Part shown: piece after piece, positions 36,044 through 44,635 of the stretch | Layout: every line of letters starts with the position of its first letter | Position numbering within the stretch: the stretch's first letter is position 1 | Origin: JAHECQ01 sp047638695 | Lineage (GTDB): Bacteria; Actinomycetota; Acidimicrobiia; Acidimicrobiales; SZUA-35 | Direction of reading: 5' to 3' | DNA: 64,000 nucleotides | NCBI GenBank assembly: GCA_047638695.1 | Contig: JBLINY010000001.1 | Location: forward strand, 67,735 to 131,734 | Notes under the pieces: generated by a model | Databases searched by the model: none | What the model saw: only the letters and a program-made list of their open reading frames with translations | Told to the model about the DNA's origin: nothing | Position numbers and translations under genes: made by a program

Positions 36044-39000
36044 ATGAACTCGACTGATAGCTCATCGCCAGCCAGCGTCTCTGAGACGGCAGTTTTGCTC
36101 CGCTCCGGACGGCCGCTGACCCATGCGCAGCGCGGGCTGTGGATCTCCCAGCAGCAGAACCCGACATCGCCGCTGCAGAACATGGCTGAGGTGGCCCACA
36201 TCACCGGTGCCATCGACGCTCATCGGCTGGCCGACGCGTTCGCCACCGTTGTGGCCGCGTCTGACGTTCTGCGTACACGAGTCACGGTCGAGGCTGGCGA
36301 GCCGCGCGTTGTCGTTGACCCGCCTTCGCAGCGCGCCGTCACCGAGATTCTGCCGATCTCGCGGGCCGATGTGGAGGCCTGGTGCTACGCGCGCGTGCGG
36401 GTACCGATTGACACGGGAATCTGCGGATATGACAGCGTGCTGCTGACCCACGACGACCACAGCATCACCTGGTATCTGGGGTTGCACCACATCATCACCG
36501 ACGCCACGAGCTCGGCGCTGGTGTTCAACAAGACAGCCGACGCGTACGCAGGCAGTGAGGTGGAGCTCGACTCGTACTACAGATGGGCCGACCACCGGAT
36601 GGACGCCGGAACCAACGACCGCCGGACCGATCGAGCTCGCGCCCATTGGCGCGATCGGCCGACCGCCCCATCGCTAGGCCAGCTCTATGCCGGTGATCAT
36701 CCGTCGACACCGGTGAGCCACCGAGTTCCGGTCGATGTGTCGTCTGAGGTCTTCGACTCGCTGGCCGAGCGATTGCGTGACGATCTCCGTCTGCTGAGCA
36801 CCGATTTGGGTTGGTCGACGCTCTTGCTCACCGCGACATCGGCCTTGCTGCATCGGGTAGGAGGACTGGCTGACTTCGCTGTCGGATTGCCGGTGCATCA
36901 TCGAAATGACGTCGCGTCACGCGAGGTTCTCGGCCCGGTGATGCAGGTCTACCCGGTCGACGTCCACGTGGCAGCAGATGACACGTTCCGGTCGTTGTAC
37001 TCGCGCATCGCTCGGTCTGTGATCCGCACGCTTCAACACGCTGCCCCGGTTCCCCCACCGCCCAACCCCGACTATCGGGTAGTGATGAACTTGCTGCCGG
37101 AAACCGAGCAACAGTTCTTTGCCGGGTGCCCGGCCGAGGTCAGCTGGATTCATCCCGGCGCGACCGACCCCGGGCACCTCATGCGAGTTCAGTTCACCCG
37201 ATTTGGGTCCGAGCCCGAGTTGTTCCTCGACCTGAATGAAGCCGCTGCGTCCCCGGAACAGCACAGCCGTGCGACGAGCCACATGCGTCGCCTACTCACG
37301 GCCCTGGCCGCCGACCCGGACCAGACGATTGGTTCGGTCGTGCTGCCGGAGGCGGCGGAGCTATCGTCACTTGACGACTGGGCCAGAGGAGACTCGATTT
37401 CTGCTGACCCGCCGTTGGTTTGCCCGCGACTCGAGAGCGCTCTTGAGGGACTCGATCATGAGGTGCTCAACCACGACGGCAAATGTCTTGTAGCCGATGA
37501 TCTCTGGCGACGAGTCGTCGCCTACGCCCGTTGGCTGAGGTCGCAGGGCGTTGGCAAGGGAACCCGGGTGGCCATCGACCTGCCGCGATCCAATGACGCG
37601 GTCGTTGCCATCTACGCCACGCTCCTCGCTGGCGCCTCGTATGTACCACTCGACCCAGCCCATCCAACGGAACGACGCCGCCGCTTGGTTGAGCGCGCTG
37701 GCTGCATGCTCACGCTGGACGAGCTGCCCGCAATCGACACCAGCGGTCAGCCACTGATTGATTGGCCCTTGCCGACTGGCGATGATGAGGCCTACTTGCT
37801 CTTCACTTCAGGATCGACCGGCGAACCAAAGGGCGTACCCATCCTTCATCGCGGGCTCGCCGACTATCTCGCGTTCGCGCTTGATCGGTACATCCCGAAG
37901 AGCGAGGACCGTCCGGTCGGCGCCCTGTTCACGGCCCTTACCTTTGACCTCACGGTCACTTCGCTCTTCGGCCCAATCGTGGCCGGCGGCCGACTGGTTG
38001 TGATTCAGCCCGACGGCCCCGCCGGGCTGAGGAAGCTGGCCGATCGCGACGACATCACGTGGGTCAAGGCGACTCCTTCGCACCTCGAGCTCTTTGTGCG
38101 TCTGCTCGATCCTTCGTCGACGCACGGACTTCGCACGCTGGTCGTCGGCGGCGAGGCCTTCGGCAGTCGGCTGGCCCAGAAGCTCTGGGCTGCGTTACCT
38201 GACGTAGATGTCTTCAACGAGTACGGACCAACCGAGGCTGTTGTTGGTTGCATGATTCATCGAGCAACACCCGCCAGTGTTGCCGGCAGGTCTGATGTTC
38301 CCATTGGAGGGCCCGCCCCCGGCGTCGAGCTCCGGATCCTCGATTCTTACGACCAACCGACACCGATGGGAGCCGCTGGCGAGCTGCATATCGCCCACCG
38401 GGGCGTTACATCGGGTTATCTCGATACCGATGATCGGAGCGACCAGCCGTTCGTCGAGATCGAGGGTACGCGCTTCTATCGTTCGGGCGATCTGGTTCGG
38501 CTACGTGATGACGGCACGCTGAGCTACCTCGGTCGTCTCGATGAACAGTTGAAAGTCGGAGGCATCCGACTCGATCCGACCGAGGTCGAGCATGCGCTCG
38601 TCGCTCATCCAGCGGTGCAACGTGCCGTCGTGCGGTTGTGGCAACCGACTGGCTCGAACCCCACGATGCACTGCGTTCGCTGTGGACTCCCCGACAACGT
38701 CCCCGGGTCATCGTTCGACGACGACGGAGTATGCAGCACGTGCCATTCCTATGAGGCCATTCGCCATCAGGCCGATGCCTGGTTCCGCGGCCAGGACGAT
38801 CTGCTGGCTCTGAAGACGAAGGCTCGGGCGGATCGGACTGGTCGCTACGACGCCGTTCATCTGCTGAGCGGCGGCAAGGATTCGACGTTCGCCCTCTACA
38901 AACTGGTCGAGCTGGGTTTCGACGTGCTTTGCCTGACGCTCGACAACGGCTTCATCTCTGATGGGGCAATCGCCAATGTGAAGCGGTCGGCGGCCGACCT

Positions 39001-42000
39001 TGGCGTCGACTTCGAACTGCTCACCTCAGACACGATGAACGAGGTGTTTCGCGACAGCCTCGATCGTTTCTCGAACGTTTGTCACGGTTGCTATAAGACC
39101 ATCTACACCCTGGCGACCCAGCGTGCCGTCGAGGTCGGTGCTCCCATGATCGTCACCGGCCTCTCCCGCGGCCAGCTCTTCGAGACCCGTCTGATTCCCG
39201 AGCAGTTCAGCGAGGGCCGCTTCGATCCTGATGCCATTGACGCGGCGACGCTCGAGGCCCGCCGGGCTTACCACCGGCTCGACGACGGCACGAACCGATT
39301 GCTTGATACGACCGTCTTTGGGCCCGATGTCTACGAGACCGGCGATGTGTTCGATCGTGTCGCTTACGTCGACTTCTATCGCTACATCGACGTCGAGTTG
39401 GCCGAGATGTTCGACTTCTTGGACAACCGAGCTCCCTGGATTCGTCCCTCCGACACCGGACGCTCAACCAACTGTCTCGTCAACGCCGCCGGGATACATA
39501 CGCACATAACCGAGCAGGGTTTTCACAACTACGCGGAGCCGTACGCCTGGGACGTACGGCTTGGCCACAAGACGCGGCACGAAGCAATGGACGAGCTGGC
39601 CGACCATCTCGACCTCGACGATGTTTCGAACATGTTGAGCGTTATCGGCTACGAGCCCGCTCCGCGAAGTTTGCTGACGGCCTGGCTTGAAACATCCGGT
39701 GACGAGTCGCTCGACGTCAACGAACTGCGCACCCTGCTCGCCGAGCGACTGCCATCACACGCGGTCCCGGCCGCCGTTGTCTTTGTCGACGAGATTCCCC
39801 TGAGCCTCAACGGAAAAGTTGACGCGAGCCGTCTGCCAGCACCCAAACGGGTGCACCGCGCCGGACCATCTCTCTATGTTTCGGCCCAGTCTCCCCTCGA
39901 GGCCTCGATCGTGTCCGTGTGGGAACGGTTGCTCGGCGTCGAGCCGATTGGGGTTGACGACGACTTCTTCGCGCTCGGCGGTGACTCCCTGGCCGCCTTG
40001 AAGATGGTGGTTGGACTAAGCGCTGAGCTGGGCACCACCATCCGGGAAGAAGTGGCGTTCATCAATTCGACCCCGCGGACTTTGGCTGAGGCGGTGGCAC
40101 CGAGCCTCGCCGGTGCTTCAGTTGGTCAGGGTGTAGCTGTGGCTGCCGATCCGCCGGAGCCGACCCGCCGAGGGCAATCCGAGCGCCCGCCGCTGTCGAG
40201 TGGCGAAGAGGCAATTCTATTCGAGCACTACAGCGATGCAGACAACCCTCGCTACAACGTTGCGAGGCGGTATCGCGTCGACGGATCGGTCGACGCCGAT
40301 CGCTTTATCGATGCCGTCCAGGTGGTGATGCTGCGCCATGTCCCGCTGCACTGGACCTTCTCCGAGCCTCGAAGGAAGCTGTCTGTCCGGGAGGCGCTGT
40401 CGGTATCGGTCCGACTTGGTCCCATCTCCTTCGATCAGTTTGCATGCGACTCGTCGGCTCTCCACACCCAGGCCTTTGACCTCGACGACGGTCCTCTCGG
40501 TCGTTGTCTGGTGCAGGCACTCGAGGGTGGGGCTACCGGCATCACCCTGGTGTTTCATCACGCGTCCATTGACGCCGGAACGTTTGACGACTTGTGGGAA
40601 CAGGTTGACCATGTCTATCGCGGTGGTTCGCTAGCCGATTTGCTCGGCGCCGAAACTCAGGCGATCGACTATGCCGACCACACGAGTTGGCAGCGCAGCC
40701 GAGATGAGCGGTTGGCTAGCGATGCCGAGTACTGGTCGGATGCTGAGCGAGCGGGAACAGCGTCGCTTCTCAACTTCGGTGGCTCTGCCAACGAACCCGA
40801 CGGTTATGTCGAACAACCCGCCTCCTTCACTCTTGATCGGTTGCGAGCCGGTGCCGGCACCACCCCCTTTGCCACCGCGTTCACGGCCCTTGCAGCAACG
40901 CTTCGACAGCATGCCGACGGCGACCGGCTCGCTCTGTCGATCACGGCATCGACCCGCGATCACGCCACCGCCGAGAACTTGGTCGGCTACTACCTCAACA
41001 CTCTGCCGCTACTGGCGACCGTTGATGCCAACGCATCCCTGGCCCAACTGGGGTCGCACTGCAGCGCGCTGATTGCCGGGGCCCTTGGCCACCGGACCTA
41101 CCCCTTTGCCAACATGGTTAGGGATCGGCGCCGTCTCGATTTGCCGCCACCATCGGCCAGCATGCTCCTGGCCTTTGAGGAGCTGGCGAATGCTCGACTC
41201 GGAACACTCGTCGCCGAGCATGCGGTCTTAGCAAGCGGGTCTGCGGTTACCGATGCCACGTTCTTCGTGCAAGGCCGAGGCAACGACGTGACGTTGGGTC
41301 TCGAGTATTCGGGTGCGCTCCTGAAGAGGGACGATGCGATCGCCTTGCTCGGGCAGTTCGATCATTTTCTGTTAGCGGCGATCGAGCGGCCTGAGGATCG
41401 TGTCTCGGCGGCACAGCTGATGCCGGAGCTCGATTCTTGGAACGACACGGCTCAGCCCTACAGCTCCGACGTCGCCGTCAACGACGCCTTCGAACGGCAT
41501 GCCGCAGCGACGCCTGACGCCCTGGCCGTCGTGTGCGGAGAGACAACGCTGACGTACGGCCAACTCGAAAGGCGGGCTAACGTCCTGGCTCACCTGCTGA
41601 TCGATCGGGGGGTAGAGCCGGGTGACCGGGTTGGGGTTGATGCTCGCCGAGGTCCCGACACGGTTGTTCGCGCTCTGGCGGTGTTGAAGGCGGGCGCCGT
41701 GTACGTGCCGATTGATCCCGATTATCCGCCGGCCCGCATCGCCCAGATCACCGAGGACGCCCAGACTCGTCTCGTCCTCAGCCCCGAGGATGGGCTTCTG
41801 GCCGAGGCTGTCGCCGTCGAATCGGACCCCGGCCCGCCTTCGATCGTTCGCGACGACCAATCGCTCGCCTATGTGCTCTTTACGTCGGGATCGACCGGGC
41901 GCCCGAAGGGCGTGATGGTGAGTCACCGCAACATCATCGAGTCAACGGCGGCCCGCCAACGGGTGTACGTCGAACCGGCTCGGCGCTTCTTGTTGCTGTC

Positions 42001-44617
42001 ATCGTTCGCGTTCGATAGCTCGATGGTCGGCTTGTTCTGGTCTTTGTCCGAGGGGGGAATGCTGGTGCTCCCCGAGGTTGGGCGACACACAGATCCGCCC
42101 TACCTTGCCGATCTTGTGGAGCGCCAGCAAGTCACCCACCTGTTGGCGCTCCCCGCGCTTTATCGGCTTCTTCTCGACGATTCTGAAGCGGATCAACTGG
42201 CTTCTCTGACCACTGCGATCGTGGCTGGCGAGGCTTGCCCGAGCACGCTTGCGGCGGCCCATACCGACCGATGTCCGAATGCCTCCTTGTGGAACGAGTA
42301 CGGCCCAACGGAAGCCACCGTGTGGAGCCACGCCTACCGAGTTGTTCCTTCGTCTGCATCGGACGAAGATCACGGGGCTCTTCCGGTCCCAATCGGCAAA
42401 CCGATCCCGAACATGATTGCCAATGTGCTGTCAGTTGATCAGTCAGCGGTGCCGATCGGTGAGCCTGGCGAGCTCTATCTTGGCGGGATTGGCGTAGCTC
42501 AGGGCTACCTAAAGCAACCCGAACGGACCCGGCAGTCGTTCGTGCGGTTACCCGACCCGCTCGATGACGGCACGCTGCACTACCGCACCGGCGATCTTGT
42601 TCGATGGCTTCCTTCGGGAGATCTCGAGTTTCTCGGTCGGGTCGATCATCAGGTAAAGGTTCGCGGCTATCGAGTTGAGCTCGGTGAGCTTGAGGCGATC
42701 GCCGAGGCTTCGGAGTTGGTGAGCGAGGCGGTCGCCGCCGCTATTGAAACCCCAGCCGGGGGCAAGCAGCTGGCGCTCTGGGTAGGGGTACGGGCCGGCG
42801 CGGGTGGCAGCGCCACTGTCGCCGACCGAGCGGCTGATCTGGTGTCGTTGCGCAAGCAACTGGCTCGGGATCTCCCCGCCTTCATGGTGCCGGCGCATGT
42901 GGTCTTGATCGATCGTTTGCCCCGCACGCCGAATGGGAAGATTGATCGCGAGGCGCTTCCCGATCCCCGGCGTGTCGTGGCTAGTAGCGATGCCGAAGAG
43001 CTTGCGCCTCAGGAGGGGATCGAACAAACAGTTGCGGCCATCTGGGAGGAAGTCCTGGGAGTCGAGGCGATCGGGCTTGCCGATGACTTCTTCGAGTTGG
43101 GTGGGGACTCGATCATGAGCATCCAGATCGTTTCTCGGCTGCGACGCGCCGGTTGGCAGCTTTCGACAAGAGATGTTTTTGAGTACCCGACGGTCGCCGA
43201 ACTGGCGATGCGGGTCGAACCGCTGAGCTCGATCGGAGTTCATGCCGATCCGACTGATGCCGATTCGACGCACCCCGAGGCTGCTGATCAGGTTGTGGCT
43301 TCAGGTGTTGTGCCGTTGCTGCCCATACAGCGGTGGTTCCTGGCCCAAGGTCTTACCCAGCCAAACCACTGGAACCAGTCGCGATGGCTCGAAGTAGCAC
43401 CAACCATCGACCTCGAAAAGCTCCTCGGCGCAGTGCAGTGTCTGTCGGCCCAGCACGATGCGCTTCGGTTGCGTCTTCGACCGCCCACTGAACCGTTGCT
43501 GGTGCCACAGGAGCCCGTTGCTGTTTTGGTCGACGACGCGCCGATCCACACCGAATTCCACACCGGGGTTGTTGATACCGACCAGCGTCGAATTCTTGCA
43601 TCGGCGGCTGAGTCCACTCTTGATCTCGTGGATGGCCCGGTCATGGCGGCGGTGGGGTTCGCGGCGGCAGAAGGCCAGCCGGCCCAGGTATTTGTGACGG
43701 TCCATCACCTCGTGATCGACGCCGTCTCGTGGGTCCCCCTGCTCGAAGACTGGACCGAATTCCATCAGGCCCGAGCGTTGCCGCAGAAGACGACATCGGT
43801 CAGACAGTGGGCTGAGAGCCTTGGCCCATGGGGTTCGAGCCCTGTGGCCGAAGCTGAGCGCTCACAGTGGCAGCAGCTGGCGGCAGGTCTGACGGTTGAT
43901 CGTGGACGATCCATGGTCGAGGCCGACACCAATTTTGTGACGGTTGAGGTCGGATCGGACGTGGTCCAGTCGGCGGCCGAGCAACGGATTGTTGCCGCGC
44001 TGGGTCACGCACTCGGGGTGGTGGTATCCGAACCGTCTCCGACCCTGATGGTCGAAGGCCACGGTCGCCAGAGCGAGATCGCCCCCGGGTCCGATCTCTC
44101 TCGAACGGTTGGTTGGTTTACCACCCACCGTCCGGTGAAAGTTGCGGTGGGAGATGACGCTGGGCGCACGTTCCAATCCTTGCTCGAGGTGACACCAGCG
44201 GCGGCCAAGGGGTTGGCGTATGGCCTCACCGTCGATCCCGCGAGCGGTGATATTCCTGTCTTGGTCAACTATCTGGGCAGAATCGACCGGGCTACTGGCG
44301 CCACTGATGTCTTCACCTCGGTTGGTCCGCTCGCGGCAGGAATCGCCGCCGACAATCAGCGGCTCCACCGGCTAGGGGTGATGGCATCGGTGAGCAACGA
44401 CACGCTCACCCTCGTGTTCGATCACCATCCAGAACAGGTGCCGACGGACGTCGTGGTTGACCTAGCCGACAGCACCATCGCTGCTCTCAGGTTTATCGCT
44501 GCCAGCGATGGACCAGCTCCTGCCGCCGGCTCGGATACAGCAACGTTCGACCTGGTCGATCTGAGCGCCGAGGAGTTGAGTTCGCTTGGCGATGTACTCG
44601 ATGCTCTCGACGACTAG
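36044..44617 (+). CDS. NRPS1: C-A(PP-loop insertion)-T-C-A-T-E
   Basis: 2857-residue, two-module nonribosomal peptide synthetase ending in an epimerase. C1 has HHIITDA (about 148). A1 spans about 462-1266, with LLFTSGSTGEPKG and specificity residues I read as D-L-T-K-V-G-E-V-G-K, i.e. Asn. A1 is split after motif A8 by about 340 residues (866-1205): a zinc ribbon (CVRC 877-880, CSTC 897-900), the PP-loop SGGKDS at about 942, and NVCHGCYKTIY; A10 (SLNGKVD) resumes near 1256. T1 Ser is about 1315. C2 has HHASIDA. A2 (about 1810-2310) has code D-S-V-L-I-A-E-V-W-K, substrate unassigned. T2 Ser is about 2356. E (about 2416-2840) has HHLVIDAVSW, EGHGR and RTVGWFTTHRP. No MbtH-like gene is nearby. 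Confidence 0.92.
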   Translation: MNSTDSSSPASVSETAVLLRSGRPLTHAQRGLWISQQQNPTSPLQNMAEVAHITGAIDAHRLADAFATVVAASDVLRTRVTVEAGEPRVVVDPPSQRAVTEILPISRADVEAWCYARVRVPIDTGICGYDSVLLTHDDHSITWYLGLHHIITDATSSALVFNKTADAYAGSEVELDSYYRWADHRMDAGTNDRRTDRARAHWRDRPTAPSLGQLYAGDHPSTPVSHRVPVDVSSEVFDSLAERLRDDLRLLSTDLGWSTLLLTATSALLHRVGGLADFAVGLPVHHRNDVASREVLGPVMQVYPVDVHVAADDTFRSLYSRIARSVIRTLQHAAPVPPPPNPDYRVVMNLLPETEQQFFAGCPAEVSWIHPGATDPGHLMRVQFTRFGSEPELFLDLNEAAASPEQHSRATSHMRRLLTALAADPDQTIGSVVLPEAAELSSLDDWARGDSISADPPLVCPRLESALEGLDHEVLNHDGKCLVADDLWRRVVAYARWLRSQGVGKGTRVAIDLPRSNDAVVAIYATLLAGASYVPLDPAHPTERRRRLVERAGCMLTLDELPAIDTSGQPLIDWPLPTGDDEAYLLFTSGSTGEPKGVPILHRGLADYLAFALDRYIPKSEDRPVGALFTALTFDLTVTSLFGPIVAGGRLVVIQPDGPAGLRKLADRDDITWVKATPSHLELFVRLLDPSSTHGLRTLVVGGEAFGSRLAQKLWAALPDVDVFNEYGPTEAVVGCMIHRATPASVAGRSDVPIGGPAPGVELRILDSYDQPTPMGAAGELHIAHRGVTSGYLDTDDRSDQPFVEIEGTRFYRSGDLVRLRDDGTLSYLGRLDEQLKVGGIRLDPTEVEHALVAHPAVQRAVVRLWQPTGSNPTMHCVRCGLPDNVPGSSFDDDGVCSTCHSYEAIRHQADAWFRGQDDLLALKTKARADRTGRYDAVHLLSGGKDSTFALYKLVELGFDVLCLTLDNGFISDGAIANVKRSAADLGVDFELLTSDTMNEVFRDSLDRFSNVCHGCYKTIYTLATQRAVEVGAPMIVTGLSRGQLFETRLIPEQFSEGRFDPDAIDAATLEARRAYHRLDDGTNRLLDTTVFGPDVYETGDVFDRVAYVDFYRYIDVELAEMFDFLDNRAPWIRPSDTGRSTNCLVNAAGIHTHITEQGFHNYAEPYAWDVRLGHKTRHEAMDELADHLDLDDVSNMLSVIGYEPAPRSLLTAWLETSGDESLDVNELRTLLAERLPSHAVPAAVVFVDEIPLSLNGKVDASRLPAPKRVHRAGPSLYVSAQSPLEASIVSVWERLLGVEPIGVDDDFFALGGDSLAALKMVVGLSAELGTTIREEVAFINSTPRTLAEAVAPSLAGASVGQGVAVAADPPEPTRRGQSERPPLSSGEEAILFEHYSDADNPRYNVARRYRVDGSVDADRFIDAVQVVMLRHVPLHWTFSEPRRKLSVREALSVSVRLGPISFDQFACDSSALHTQAFDLDDGPLGRCLVQALEGGATGITLVFHHASIDAGTFDDLWEQVDHVYRGGSLADLLGAETQAIDYADHTSWQRSRDERLASDAEYWSDAERAGTASLLNFGGSANEPDGYVEQPASFTLDRLRAGAGTTPFATAFTALAATLRQHADGDRLALSITASTRDHATAENLVGYYLNTLPLLATVDANASLAQLGSHCSALIAGALGHRTYPFANMVRDRRRLDLPPPSASMLLAFEELANARLGTLVAEHAVLASGSAVTDATFFVQGRGNDVTLGLEYSGALLKRDDAIALLGQFDHFLLAAIERPEDRVSAAQLMPELDSWNDTAQPYSSDVAVNDAFERHAAATPDALAVVCGETTLTYGQLERRANVLAHLLIDRGVEPGDRVGVDARRGPDTVVRALAVLKAGAVYVPIDPDYPPARIAQITEDAQTRLVLSPEDGLLAEAVAVESDPGPPSIVRDDQSLAYVLFTSGSTGRPKGVMVSHRNIIESTAARQRVYVEPARRFLLLSSFAFDSSMVGLFWSLSEGGMLVLPEVGRHTDPPYLADLVERQQVTHLLALPALYRLLLDDSEADQLASLTTAIVAGEACPSTLAAAHTDRCPNASLWNEYGPTEATVWSHAYRVVPSSASDEDHGALPVPIGKPIPNMIANVLSVDQSAVPIGEPGELYLGGIGVAQGYLKQPERTRQSFVRLPDPLDDGTLHYRTGDLVRWLPSGDLEFLGRVDHQVKVRGYRVELGELEAIAEASELVSEAVAAAIETPAGGKQLALWVGVRAGAGGSATVADRAADLVSLRKQLARDLPAFMVPAHVVLIDRLPRTPNGKIDREALPDPRRVVASSDAEELAPQEGIEQTVAAIWEEVLGVEAIGLADDFFELGGDSIMSIQIVSRLRRAGWQLSTRDVFEYPTVAELAMRVEPLSSIGVHADPTDADSTHPEAADQVVASGVVPLLPIQRWFLAQGLTQPNHWNQSRWLEVAPTIDLEKLLGAVQCLSAQHDALRLRLRPPTEPLLVPQEPVAVLVDDAPIHTEFHTGVVDTDQRRILASAAESTLDLVDGPVMAAVGFAAAEGQPAQVFVTVHHLVIDAVSWVPLLEDWTEFHQARALPQKTTSVRQWAESLGPWGSSPVAEAERSQWQQLAAGLTVDRGRSMVEADTNFVTVEVGSDVVQSAAEQRIVAALGHALGVVVSEPSPTLMVEGHGRQSEIAPGSDLSRTVGWFTTHRPVKVAVGDDAGRTFQSLLEVTPAAAKGLAYGLTVDPASGDIPVLVNYLGRIDRATGATDVFTSVGPLAAGIAADNQRLHRLGVMASVSNDTLTLVFDHHPEQVPTDVVVDLADSTIAALRFIAASDGPAPAAGSDTATFDLVDLSAEELSSLGDVLDALDD

Positions 44618-44635
44618 AGCGAGCCGTTCCCCGTT

